A stretch of DNA of 64,000 bases from Peromyscus leucopus (Eukaryota > Chordata > Mammalia > Rodentia > Cricetidae), in NCBI RefSeq assembly GCF_004664715.2, contig NC_051072.1:34629642-34693641 (forward strand), written 5' to 3'. Under the pieces are notes generated by a model. The model had not been told where the DNA came from, ran no database searches, and saw only the letters and a program-made list of their open reading frames with translations. Made by a program: the position numbers and the translations under genes. This document shows, in pieces, positions 11,711-22,439 of the stretch. Within the stretch, counting starts at the first letter, position 1; the number at the start of each line of letters is the position of its first letter.

Positions 11711-12074
11711 TGCTGTGGATATTGCTCTATATAAATAAAACACTGATGGCCAGTGACCAGGCAGGAAGTAGGTTGCCAGGCAGGAAGTAGGTGGGACAAG
11801 CAGAGAGGAGAATTCTGGGAAGTGGAAGGCCGAGGAGGGAGACACTGCAGCCACTGCCAGGACAAGCAGCATGTAAAGACTCTGGTAAGCCACCAGCCAC
11901 GTGGCAAGGTATAGATTTATAAAAATGGGTTAATTTAAGATAAAAGAACAATTAGCAAGAAGCCTGCCACGGCCATACAGTTTATAAGTGATATAAGCGT
12001 CTGAGTGATTATTTTATAAGTGGATTGTGGGACTGCGGGGCTTGGGGAACCTGGAGAGAAGCCCTCCAGCAACA
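11711..12074 (+). mobile_element. ERVK-like 3' LTR
   Basis: TG...CA element (TGCTGTGGATATTG to CAGCAACA). TATATAAATAAA at 11738-11749 is a TATA-like box unusually close to the 5' end. Contains ATGGGTTAATTTAAGATAA and GCCACGGCCATACAGTTTAT, found in common cricetid and murid ERV LTRs. A 17-bp direct repeat at 11757-11773 and 11776-11792 suggests a local duplication. Confidence 0.7.
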
Positions 12075-12144
12075 AGGTAGGATTAACTTCTTTGTTTTTA
12101 GGAGCTCAATTTTGATTCATTGTTTACTCATCTGGATTATACCC

Positions 12145-12600
12145 TCAGATAACCTTTTCAGGATGTAACAAAAAAGTTCCACAATCCACAAGGAATACAG
12201 TCAATGATTCCCTATGGATGCCTGATTACTGAATTCCATATATATACTATCTTTTTCCTCTACAATCCGCAAATGATACATTTTAATTTACAAATACCAA
12301 GAAATTAAAAACAACAAAATAAAAAAAAAACTATAATACACTGTAATAAAGTGATCTCCCCACCCCCTGCTGCATTACTTACACAGAAACATTATGGCAC
12401 TATGATAGTTGATTGGATAACCAATATGGTCCCTGAGTGACAGGTGGACAGAGTGTGGTCAGCATGGATGTACGAGGCAGCTGATTCACACTCTTCAGGA
12501 GGGATCAAGACAACCCCAAATTTCACCCTTCTTCTCAAAACAGCTCACATCCTAAATTTTTATTCCCGGAATTTTCTATTTGATCGCATCCGATCTGTAC
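12145..12600 (+). mobile_element. Tigger-like DNA transposon relic, first part
   Basis: CTATGGATGCCTGATTACTG, TATATATACTATCTTTTTCC and CACTGTAATAAAGTGAT fit the interior of mammalian Tigger/MER2-type elements. Near 12557-12580 a TTTATTCCCGGAATTTTCTA block matches the end region of the same group. Terminal repeats are not preserved. Confidence 0.4.
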
Positions 12601-13240
12601 CCTGCTGTGTTGACTCACTATGGCAGCCATGGAGATGTGCCATTCAGATGACCCCTTCCAGAGAGACACAGCTGATTGGCAGCCCCCAGCTGCACTTGGG
12701 ATGCACTACAGTCATGTTGAGACTATGTGCCTCCTGGGCTGTTGTCAGCCAGTGCTTGTGTGTACAGAGGTTCTGGGGCGGGGACTGACCCTGCTCGCTG
12801 TAGAACTTCTGTAATAGGCATCCTTGCTGGGCACAGTCCTGTCCACCCCATCAAGATTGCCTCAGAACTGCACTGCAGGCTGGATTCTGTCCTCCCTGTC
12901 CTTCCTTCCATCCTCTGGCTCTGTCTGACGGTTCTGCCTTCTGATGTTCTGTCCTATTTCCCTTCACGGACATTTCCCCAGTTCATCTCTTACACGTCAA
13001 ATTCCAACTTGGCACCTGCTTCTCAAAGGATCCAGGAAAAAACAACAAACAAACAAACAACACCCTTACTCATAAAGTAACAAAAGACATGCTTAGCCCC
13101 CAAATAACCTTTTCATCTAAGGGGACCAGGGCTCATCATGGGAGAAAAACATCTAAGACAAATGACAATCAAAAAATAAGAAAGAAGAATCCGTTGTGGG
13201 TTTTTTTTTGTTGTTGTTTTTTTTTTTTTTTTTTTTTAAT
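12600..13240. other. unassigned sequence between two Tigger-like parts
   Basis: I could not assign 12600-13080. It holds a 117-codon frame (12727-13080) with no recognised domain and could be an insertion in the transposon. 13201-13237 is a T-rich, TTG-interrupted tract. Confidence 0.4.
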
Positions 13241-13244
13241 TCCA

Positions 13245-13520
13245 ACTGAAGCAAAGAAGAACGCTGTGCTCGCTTTAGCTGAAGACAATTGGGCGTATAG
13301 CTTCTGAGTGTCAGCCATGAGCAGTCGACCTAGGGATACTTCAAATGACACAGGACAAACACAAGACAGTGTCCTTGTTCTCCTGGAATTTAGAAGTCTC
13401 TACCCATATCCTCCGAATGACTTATTTCTGGAATTTTCCACGCAATATTTTCAAGCTATGGTTGACTGTGGGTCCCTGAAGCCATGCAAAGTGACATTCC
13501 AGGTAGAGGAGCAGGAACCG
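13245..13520 (+). mobile_element. Tigger-like DNA transposon relic, end part
   Basis: TTATTTCTGGAATTTTCCAC, AATATTTTCAAGCTATGG and TTGACTGTGGGTCCCTGAAG match in order the end of Tigger/MER2-type elements, where the usual text is GGTTGACCGCGGGTAACTGAAACC. The CpGs are decayed. It is either the far end of the element at 12145 or a second copy. Confidence 0.45.
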
Positions 13521-13559
13521 TATGTACATCAGAAGTACTGGTCAGGGATCCGTTGAGAA

Positions 13560-14125
13560 ATTCACCTCCGTAGCCTTTGCAAATGAAAAGCCGGAGTGCA
13601 GTATTCTCGCTTTATGGATTTTTCCCTTCTAACTCTTGTAATCATAGCACTGTTATTTTTCTGGCATGTATAGCTGTGGAAAGAAGTTGAACTCTTGTCT
13701 GATTTTGCTCATTTGTGGTCTGTTTTTCTGGCTAGATTCATGCTGATTGACTCACTTATCCTTGTAATTCAAAGTGTTCCTAGATTTTTTTTAAAGAGTA
13801 ATTCTTGGCTAAGATAAGATTTTTTGTTTTTAAGTGCAAATTCAGGGCTTTTCCCCTCCCTGCTTTCAAAAACACTGTTTATTCTCCGAGCTGTGGAGTA
13901 TCACTTTTTCTCTAAGTACTCTAATTTTGTTTTTGTTTTCCAGGAAATCCTCGGCTCACAGTTAGTGATCTCTATTCCCTGAGTTATACCTTCTTGTTCA
14001 CCGTTTTTTTCCTCTCACTTAAAAATGGCTTTCTCCCTCTCTTTTCTGTTCTGAAACAATTTCTAAGCCTGTCCTATACATTATTGGCTTGAACTCTACT
14101 ATTCCTGCTGTTTATGCACCTAATA
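13560..14125. other. T-rich unassigned sequence
   Basis: No gene or named repeat seen. The composition is T-rich and vaguely like an antisense old LINE, but no diagnostic block was found. Confidence 0.4.
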
Positions 14126-14128
14126 CAG

Positions 14129-14262
14129 ATTTTTTTTTTTTTTGAGATAAGATGTAACTCTGGTTGTCCTAGAACTCTCTTTGTAGATCAGGCTAGCCTC
14201 AAAATCACAAAGATCCACCTGTCTCTGCTGGACTTAAAGGCATGTACTCCTACATCTGGCTC
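14129..14262 (-). mobile_element. old B1 SINE
   Basis: Antisense: a T13 run, GAGATAAGATGTAACTCTGG, the CTAGCCTCAAAATCACAAAG core, then ACTTAAAGGCATGTACTCC. Clearly B1 but strongly diverged. Confidence 0.75.
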
Positions 14263-14867
14263 TGATGCAGATGTTACTTGTAGAGTTAGAAGCATCATTT
14301 TCGTCCTTGCCTTTTGCTCCTGGTTCTCGTTTCTTCTCTGTGCGTCCACTTTTTGTTGCGTCCTGTAACATGGTGGCTGCACTGGTAGGTTTCACTTTCA
14401 GGATGTTCCCCTTTGTGGCTTTTAACTCCAGTTCCGCTAAGACCATGTTGCACTCAGAGTGTTAACAACTTAATGTTTGTTCTTACAGTGAGTCATCTCG
14501 ATTGTTAGTGCCTGTAAGTCATCAGTTCTAAAGATATGAGAATCATCTGGGATGTATGAGATTGACTTCTGGACCTGTCCTATCACCAATCAAGCATAGC
14601 ATGAGTTCTGGAGCTCAAGCAGGTCCATAGGGATACAGATTCCATCAGCTTAGGTCTGTGACCAGAAAATGGATGTGCTCAGCACAATTCCTGGTCACAT
14701 ACAGGCATGTATTACATTAGTTCTACTGGAAGCAGGTAAATTATTTGCCTTATTTCTAAGGCATTAATCTCTGAAATGCTGAAACAATTAAATATATTAA
14801 AATCTTGATACCAAATATGCAACCAGAGCCTTTGGGTTTTTTTCCCCCTGTCTACAGCACTTTAGTC

Positions 14868-15232
14868 AACATCAACAATGCTGTACCACTGTCTACCCAA
14901 TGGAGGCAGGACTTGAATGAACATCAACAATGCTGTAACACTGTCTACCCAATGGAGGCAGGACTTGAATGAACATCAACAATGCTGTACCACTGTCTAC
15001 TCAATGGAGGCATGACTTGAATGAACATCAACAATGCTGTACCAACTATCTACCCAATAGAAGCAGAACTTGAATGAACATCAACAATGCTGTATCACTG
15101 TCTACCCATTGGAATCATGACTTGAATGAACATCAACAAAGCTGTACCACTGTCTACCTAATGGAGGCAGGACTTGAATGAACATCAACAATGCTGTACT
15201 ACTGTCTACCCAATGGAAGCATGGTTTGAATG
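14868..15232. repeat. 52-bp minisatellite, 7 copies
   Basis: Seven head-to-tail units begin at 14868, 14920, 14972, 15024, 15077, 15129 and 15181. All are 52 bp except the fourth, which is 53 bp. Each starts AACATCAACAATGCTGTA, continues CACTGTCTACCCAATGGAGG and ends CTTGAATG. Units 1-3 are nearly identical and unit 4 is the most diverged. The unit is not a multiple of three, so it is not a coding repeat. An eighth unit starts at 15233 and breaks off after a few bases. Confidence 0.97.
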
Positions 15233-15239
15233 AACACAG

Positions 15240-16260
15240 GAGCCTATCTTTGTTAAAGGAGCATGGCTTCCACGCTTATCGAAGCACAAACACTTTGTAT
15301 CTTTGAGCAAAAAACAGGAAAGTAGAAGAGAGCGTGTGAGAGCCTCTGCTCTCACAGGTTAGTGAGTAGGTTGGCTTCTTGCTACAGAAGTGAGTCTAGC
15401 TAACCTGTGGATAGACTTGTATATTATTTTTCCCTTTGATTTGGATCTATCAGCAACATAAGAAATCCTTCTCAGGCTCTGTGTCCTCTGCTTGGGAAGC
15501 TGAGGTGTCTCTGCCACAGGATTTGTTGCCCTGCCAATTGCTAGTGACTGAGAGATCCATAGGGAGATCACTGAACAACTCAGAAGGCAGGAGATGCTTA
15601 ACTTCAGAATCCTGGGTGTGTTTCCAAGAGCAAAGAAAACAAATGCCACTCTGCGATTGATGTCACTTGAGACTGTATCTGTGGATTTCACTGGGACCTG
15701 TGACTGGGCCCTGGATGATGCTTAAGGAAACCTCTATAGAAATATGATGCCAGAGAACTCCGGCAGCCCGGTGTGGTGTCCGGGGGTAAGTGCACTCCAA
15801 CCCTAAACTCATCTTCAAGCTGCAGCAAGAGCTAGGCCCTGGATGGCAGAAGCTCCAAACAAATCCTCCCAGCGGAAGAACTGCCATAGAAAGATCAGTT
15901 GAGTTGGCCAATGTGTCAAGCATCAAAGCCTGAGCCAGCATTTAAATAAAGTCAGATCATGTCCAGAACTGCTGACCTCTGTTGTCGCTTGATTTTTTTA
16001 ATGAATTATAATTTTAACCAACAAATGTTTAGAAAGTAAGGTTATTTCTTTTGCATATGAAACAATGGCTATCATATTTTCCCAATTCTTGGTAGTACTA
16101 TCTACACGTATAAAACATGTATGCTTGTCTGTATAGTCATCTGTGTGTGCGAACCTGTATATATGACTCCAAAATAACTTAGAAAACATACGAAAGTATT
16201 CCAAATAAGAGCCGGCCTTCTACTATCTCCATATTCTCTAACATTTCAAAGTTTATAAAT
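15240..16260. other. unique sequence, no gene seen
   Basis: No repeat recognised. Open frames of 74-110 codons overlap on both strands at 15359-15691 without any recognised domain. Confidence 0.5.
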
Positions 16261-16267
16261 GTTATAT

Positions 16268-16756
16268 TGTAGCATGAATCTTAAAAAGTCTTATTGATAA
16301 AAACAAACCCGGAGCCAGGTATTGGGATGAATGCTGAAAGATCAGAGAAACAGAACCAGCCACAGCTAACCTCATCTTGCCAACTTCTCAGCCGATCCTG
16401 TTTCCTCAGACTGGAAGCCTCTGAGTCTTCATCCAGAATGAATCTCAGCTGAACTCCTGCTCAAAAGCCTGAAAGCTTAACATCTCTAGTTCCTGGTCCT
16501 CATGCCTTATATACCTTTTTGCTTCCTACCATCATTCCTGGGATTAAAGATGTGTGTCACCATGCCTGGCTGTTTCCAGTGTGGCTTTGAACTCACAGAG
16601 ATCCAAATGGATCTCTACCTTCAGAATGCTACGATTAAAGGTGTGTGTGTGCCACCATTTTCTGGCCTCTATGTCTATCAAGTGGCTGTTCTGTCCTCTG
16701 ACCCCAGATAAGTTGGTTAGGATGCACAATATATTGGGGAACACAATATCACCACA
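16268..16756 (-). mobile_element. solo LTR of the B1-carrying ERV family, copy 1
   Basis: Flanked by a perfect 6-bp duplication TTATAT (16262-16267 and 16757-16762), a length typical of class II (ERVK-like) integration. TG...CA ends. Sense is the minus strand: the plus-strand TATATA at 16508-16513 becomes a GGTATATAAGG TATA box, and an AATAA-type signal lies near the other end. The block at 16533-16672 is B1-like. It is 489 bp long with no viral gene. Confidence 0.85.
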
Positions 16757-16884
16757 TTATATTTTAATTATTTTTAATCTCTGATTATAATGAAGGAGAG
16801 CAACATTGAAATCATTGCATAAAAATGTCAACAAACAATATTTACTGTGGAAAATTAAAAAAATAATATGGGTGATTGAAAAAC

Positions 16885-17287
16885 AAAGGGCCAAACTTTC
16901 AGTTTCTCCATTTACCTGCAGATTTCATAATTTCATTTTTATTCAGAGATGAATAAAATCACCTTCTGTGTCTGCATATTTCCTTCATCCACTCCTCAGT
17001 TATCTCCTTTCCTAGCTGTTATAAAAAGAGCTGCAATGAACATGGATGTCTAAGTGTCTCTGTGGTAGGGTATAATTTCCTTTAGGGACAGGCCCAGGAG
17101 TGGTATGGCTGGCCAGTTGAGAGTTTTATTTCTAACCTTTTGAGCAGCCTCCAGACTACTTTCCAAAGTAGCTGTGCTAGCTTACACCCCCATCAACAGT
17201 GTCCAAGGGTCCACCTTTCCACATATCCACACCAGTGTATGTTGCCCTTTGTATTCTTGACAATGACCATTCTGACTGGAGTTATAC
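16885..17287 (-). mobile_element. L1 3' part, inverted segment
   Basis: Antisense match to the end of L1 ORF2: reading the minus strand gives CACTGTTGATGGGGGTGTAA, CCATACCACTCCTGGGCC, TTCATTGCAGCTCTTTTTAT and GGTAAATGGAGAAACTG. It stops abruptly where a plus-strand L1 segment begins. Confidence 0.75.
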
Positions 17288-17575
17288 TGAATGAGTAACA
17301 CCAGTCCAGAAAGACGAATGCTTCATGTTCTCTCTTCCGTGGAGAGCCTAGCTCCAATTTTGTAGCTATGTGTATCTAACTTAGAGTACACATAAAAACC
17401 AGCACATTAGAAGAGTCCCATTGGTGTGAAGGATACAACATAGGTAATATGAGGGAGGGAGGGAGGTAAGGAGGGAGGGAGGGAGGGAGAGTGGGGACAA
17501 AGGGTGGGGGGAAGGGTGTGCACAATGTAAACCTACTCTCACGTAACTCAATGAAAAATATTACATTTTTAAAGA
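17288..17575 (+). mobile_element. L1 3' UTR, direct segment of the same copy
   Basis: Begins CTGAATGAGTAACACCAG, then AGAAAGACGAATGC and CATGTTCTCTCTTCCGTGG, the usual L1 stretch just 3' of the inverted piece. A GGGA-rich tract at 17451-17495 is typical of L1 3' UTRs. Together with 16885-17287 this forms a 5'-inverted L1. Confidence 0.75.
17451..17495. repeat. GGGA simple repeat
   Basis: About eleven GGGA units with one interruption, inside the L1 3' UTR. Confidence 0.9.
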
Positions 17576-17630
17576 GTTAGAAGGAAACGTTGCCCCTAGA
17601 AGTTATGGACTACTAAATAAAAATCCTGGG

Positions 17631-17787
17631 ACCAGATGGGCAGTGGTGACACACACCTTTAACCCCAGCACTCAGGAGGCAGAGGCAGGCAGATCTCTGT
17701 GAGTTCAAGGCCAGCCTGGGCTACAGAGTGAGTTCCAGGAAAGGCGCAAAGCTACACAGAGAAGCCCTGTCTCGAAAACAAAAAAAT
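17631..17787 (+). mobile_element. B1 SINE, cricetid-type tail
   Basis: Full-length B1: ATGGGCAGTGGTGACACAC head, CAGGCAGATCTCTGTGAG, then the GTTCCAGGAAAGGCGCAAAG variant and CCCTGTCTCG tail with a short A-rich end. Relatively young. Confidence 0.95.
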
Positions 17788-18049
17788 CCCAGGACCTGGT
17801 ATGGGATACCTGTATATGTGGTGTTTGTCAGAGAGGCTCTCATGAGTTCCCAAAATAATACAGGCTCTTGTCATTCTTCTTAATTGTCACCAGAACTGCT
17901 GAAAAGACCCAATTGCTAAAGATGCCAAGCACCTATATAGACAAAGAGGAAAAGAGCTAAAGCTGAGCTAGAACTGCCCTCCCCATAGGATGGCTTGCTC
18001 AGGGCCAAAGGTGCTACACGGGCTCCTGGGAAGAGAAGCCCTCACAAGC

Positions 18050-18905
18050 TCCAACACCAAATTCAAAGGTGTGTTGACTTGCGCAGTAGTAACAAGACAG
18101 CACAGAACCAATCACTCTCTGACTGGACGTGAGGCCTGCTCCATAGGACAGAACCCGAGCAACTAGTGAAAAAAAAAAATACGGCTAGAGAAGTCACAGG
18201 CCCCCAGCAGGGAGTTTATATTCTTGTTTAGTTCAACTGACATGGGTTTGCTGCCTTCTAAAGGTCTGTGTTATACCCAAATACTGCTCTCAGCCTTGAG
18301 AGAAGTTTCTCTCTGTAGTGAATTCAGAGACTCAAAGCTGCTCAAGGCGACGATAGTAGAAGAAGACAGTTGAGCACTCACCCTCAAAGAAGACATTTAT
18401 CACCCTTTCTAAGACTCAGGGGACATCATGGAAGAGAGGTTGGAAAGAATGTAAGGGCTAGAAGACAGGGAGAAGAAATGCCATCTTCTGGGCATGACGA
18501 CCATTGCGATCTTGAACTCATAGTATCAATGTTACCTGCACTGGACCTGCATAAGACTTGCCCTGTCAATTATCAGTTATGGATGTGGGAGAAACTAATG
18601 GAGCCTTACCCCTACCTGCTGAAATACTGGCTGCTGATAGACTCTGGGAGAGAGGGCGTCATCATTGTCAGTGGGTCTGAATACCCACTGGTGAGCTCAC
18701 CGAGTTCCAATGGATAAGTCCAAACCTACGGAAAAGATAACTCTGGTTAGATTCAACGGGTCACGAAACAAAAGACATGACTATGGGAAAGAGATTTGGG
18801 AGATGAAGGGGAGGATGGACAGGAACAGGAGGTGAGAGTAATTAGAATATATTTTATACACACAGGAAAATGTCAAAGGACAAATCTAATTACTAAAAAA
18901 GAGCC
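18050..18905 (+). mobile_element. Lx-type L1 3' UTR
   Basis: Carries rodent Lx 3' UTR landmarks in order: GAAATGCCATCTTCTGGGCA, TGACGACCATTGCGATC, GACCTGCATAAGACTTGCC, TGGATGTGGGAGAAACTAAT, GGATAAGTCCAAACCTACGG, then the end AATATATTTTATACACAC and AAAATGTCAAAGGAC. 5' truncated. A 115-codon frame inside it (18370-18717) has no known domain. Confidence 0.75.
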
Positions 18906-18909
18906 CACC

Positions 18910-19430
18910 TTCAAAATGCACTTTAAAATCAGGTTATTGATTATTTTTTCAAATAGAAGTTGCATGACTTCATTCCATTGATGATAAATGCTACAAAGCA
19001 CAAGGCTGACTTCTGAAGCTAAGAAGATGTGGAATGTTATCATTATTTGTAAGAAAGAAAAAGATAGGTTTCCTAAGTTGTTTTGAAGGTGAGTTCCTTG
19101 TTAAGATATAGTTAGTTCAGAAATATCATAGGGATCATTAAAAGAAGTAATTAATAATAATTGTACCATCATACTGTCAAATAATAGCAACAAATAGTTT
19201 CAATATGAATGACAAAGAGGCACTATTTTTGAGGAACTGTAAAGAAGTTAGTGTAAAAGAAAAGCAAGGGGAAATGTGTGAACAATAGTTCCTAGAGCTG
19301 AAAAACTACTTTTCAAGACGATACCTAGCTTTACTACTTATGAAAATGCAAATCAAAAAACTTAACGGAATGCTGATTTGTACTGGCTGACTTAGAAAAC
19401 GTGTCATGCAAAATAATATAAAAGATGTGT
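18910..19430. other. unassigned, possible old L1 fragment
   Basis: TATGAAAATGCAAATCAAAA near 19340 is typical of old L1 ORF2 ends, but the surrounding sequence is too diverged to delimit. Confidence 0.3.
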
Positions 19431-19432
19431 GA

Positions 19433-19735
19433 GGTTGGGGCAATGGCTCAGTGGGTAAACGCTCTTGCTGGGCAAGCTTGAGGAGCTGAGTTCAAATCCG
19501 CCGAACCCACATAAAAAGCTGCTTGTGACGGTGTGCAGGCCTATAATCTCAGCTCTGGGGGGAGGGGGAGGTTGGAGACAGGAGGACCAGTGGACTTATT
19601 GGCTTGGTTCCAGGTTTGATGAGAGACTTGTCTGTCTCAAGGAAATAAAGCAGTGATAGAGCTGAACACTGAGTGTCCTCCTCTGGCCCTTCATACGTGC
19701 ACAGATGGACACACCCACACCCACACGTACATACA
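19433..19735 (+). mobile_element. B4 SINE
   Basis: Composite: ID/tRNA-like head (GCAATGGCTCAGTGGGTAAA), ACCCACATAAAAAGC link, B1-like middle (GGCCTATAATCTCAGCTCTG) and TGTCCTCCTCTGGCCCTTC end followed by a CA-rich tail. This order is the B4A structure. Confidence 0.8.
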
Positions 19736-19739
19736 GTTC

Positions 19740-21740
19740 TCTGTCTCCCTCTCTCACAGAGATGTTAGTCTGATAAATGAAGGCTCGACATAGACATCAA
19801 TTTAGGAAACTCTTCCTGCTGCTTGGTGCGGAAGCATCATTGGCAACGTGTGACATAAACTGAACTCTGTGTTTTGATAGAGTGATCGTCTTGTTAAACA
19901 TACACACTCACATTTCTAAACAAATCCCTCTGCTCCCGGCAGGAGGAGTTTGTTTGTGGGAGAAGAAGCATCCCGTCCCGTACATCTACGTCTTTACCTG
20001 AGCCTTCACAGACAAGTGTGTCAAGTTGGAAGCTAAAAAAGCAGCAACGGTTGCTATTTGGTAGCTAGCACATTTGATAGGGATCAAAATTTCATCTGAA
20101 TGATTTCAAGTGGAAGGAGAGATGCATCAGAAGATGAAGGTAAGGAGATGAACTCTTCCCTCACACTTCTGCTCACAATTCTGTCTAGTTCTATGTGGTT
20201 TCAGCCCAACCTCATGCTTGTCTTCCATTCAAATTCTTTGGGTGGATCACAAAGAAACTCTCTTTTTTTTTTTTTAACCTCTTTCATTTCTACCCAGGCT
20301 GTGCTTGGGAGGAAATGGCCTGGTCTCCTCTCTTGAGTCCTAGCAACTTAAAGTCCTTTGTGGGGGCTCTCTCTTGGCCACTGGGGAACTTCAATCTGCC
20401 TCAGCGGTGTGCCTTTCTCAGGTAGATGCGAACGCTGTCGCTCTCTGTTCGTGGTCTTCCTACTCACACACTTTTCCAATTACTTCCCTTCTCTTCTGTG
20501 TCCCTCCTGGCTCCTCATACAGCTGTCATCACTTAGGTACATATTTTATACTTATGTTACTTGGTTATCGTGTATATCCATTATATCTGCTCTGTTTCTA
20601 TGACTTTACTGCCCAATCCCTTGACCAGAAGAGCCCTGTCTCCCATTTCCTTTGTAGCTTCCCACAGTGGGTTCTGTGCCCACACATGGAGGCCCCTCAA
20701 ATGGAGGTGATTGCTTGTTTCCTTTTGCATACACACCCCCAACTATAATGACAGCTTTCCCCCTGATCTACAGTTTCTGTTTCTTAATAACTTCTCATTT
20801 CCCTCCCCATTAACTTCAGTTCTCCAAGGTTTTGGATGGGGTTTTGGTACACCAACCCAGAAGACCTCTCTCCTTCTCCACTTACACCTAGAGCCTTGTA
20901 ACTTTACACGAGGTATTTAATGTCAGTGAGCTGTGGATGCTAACACATCTTTGGAAGGGGGAAAAGATAATGACTTTCCCAAAGGGTTCCTGATTGCTAC
21001 TGCAAATGACCGGCGGCTCAATTTGTTTCTAGCTCTTCTGAGGCTAATTCATTCATGTTTTTCATCTCGTTGTTGTTGCTGCGTGTTCTCTGGCAGCTGG
21101 CCCATTATCCATTACGGTTCATATTGACTGAAATGTCTTCCTGCCTTGACATAGGTGAGCCCAGCCTTGAGAAATAGGAAGGCCTCGGCCTGACCCAAGT
21201 CACAGACAACCCTTTTCATAGGGTGCCTGGGGGTTCTTCTGAGAACACTAGTTCATAGGGTGGGATAGAAAAGACCTCCCAGGTGCCACAGGAAGAGTCC
21301 TTCTCTATTAGGAGAACTGCTGCCCAAAGGGTCGAGCTCACATCCTTATATTCCCTGCCCAGAACCAAACACTCAAATTGGTTATGGTACTGCAGCCCAA
21401 CCCAGTCATACAATACCCTTCACGGCTGCCATTGCATTCCACAACATTGTGTACTTAGCCTTTATCCTCGAGTAGCTCAGTGGTGTCAGATTCCTTCCAG
21501 TAACAGCACTGGCTTTTCCAATGCCTGATTCCAAATGAATCATATATGGTCTTCTTTTTGAAACGGACATCAATTGATGTTAGGCGTGGGATTCATGTAA
21601 TAGCTAAGATGTTTATGAGCACTGTGCCAGTGTAACTGTCTTCTCTCAAGCCACAGCGTCCTCTCCAATAGGATCAGGTTGCAACTCTAGGTCTCAGCTG
21701 CTGGCTGAAACCCTCTTAGGTTTCTAGACAGTCAAGTCTA
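19740..21740. other. unique sequence, no gene seen
   Basis: No gene. T-run at 20262-20274. Several open frames up to 124 codons (20374-20748) have no recognised domain and overlap one another in different frames, as expected for T/C-rich non-coding DNA. Confidence 0.5.
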
Positions 21741-21789
21741 AACCTTAGCCCGGTTCCTAGCACAAAGTAGGTACTTCATAAACATTTGT

Positions 21790-21793
<4 letters not shown>
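21740..21793 (+). mobile_element. MIR/L2 3' end relic
   Basis: CGGTTCCTAGCACAAAGTAG followed by GTACTTCATAAACATTTGTG matches the shared MIR/L2 end pattern (tgcctggcacatagtaggtg...aataaatg). Confidence 0.5.

Positions 21794-21821
<28 letters not shown>
21794..21821. repeat. poly-A run of 28
   Basis: Uninterrupted A28. It follows the MIR/L2-like relic but is too pure to be that element's original tail, so it is likely later slippage. Confidence 0.95.
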
Positions 21822-21825
<4 letters not shown>

Positions 21826-22267
21826 GCATAAGCCCGAAGGGACTTGGTGAGTAATTCACGTTTTTTAAATTTCAGCATGAAGTGCATGGGGAGACTGGTT
21901 CTCTCCTCTAGACAGTAAGTGATAAAAAATGGCCAGTTTCTTTATTCTCAAGTGTGACTTGGGCTGGGAGGCAAAGAGGGTTCCAATGAAGTACTCTTGT
22001 TGACTTGATTCTCCCCTTGTAGTTCAATGCCAGTTCCAAAGGGCAGTTCCTGCAAGTTCCCAGCAAGGGGAGTCTCCCGATGGTGGTAATTGCCATCTAC
22101 AGCTCTGGGGACAGCAGCCTTACGTACAGTGTCTCTTCTGTGTCCTTTTTGCTCTTGAAGACACTCTGTGCATGCCCCCACCCCACACACACCCCATTCC
22201 TACAGAGCAGTTTCATGTCAGAGCCCTGGTTTTTTGAGCAACCTCCATCTGTTGCTGTTCCAAGACC

Positions 22268-22436
22268 TCTGCTGAAGCTCAAAGTGTGGTCCACAGATTG
22301 GCAGCGGTAGAATCACTGGGGAGCTTGTTAGAAATGGAGGATCTTGGACTGCGCCCCAGACCTACTGAAACAGAATCTGCATTTTAACAGGATCCCAGGT
22401 GTTTCCTACACACAGTAAAGTTTAGAAACATTTCCC
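22268..22436 (+). mobile_element. MER5A hAT transposon
   Basis: Recognisable MER5A in order: GCTCAAAGTGTGGTCCACAG, GGAGCTTGTTAGAAATGGAG, CCCCAGACCTACTGAA, ATCTGCATTTTAACAGGATC, GTAAAGTTTAGAAACATT. Non-autonomous relic present across eutherian mammals. Confidence 0.85.
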
Positions 22437-22439
22437 CAC

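Noticed and set aside
14868..15232. CRISPR-like array
   Set aside because: Units are contiguous 52-bp repeats with no unique spacers, in a rodent genome; this is a minisatellite.
16508..16513. TATA box as a host gene promoter
   Set aside because: It lies at the usual place within an LTR and recurs in the other two copies.
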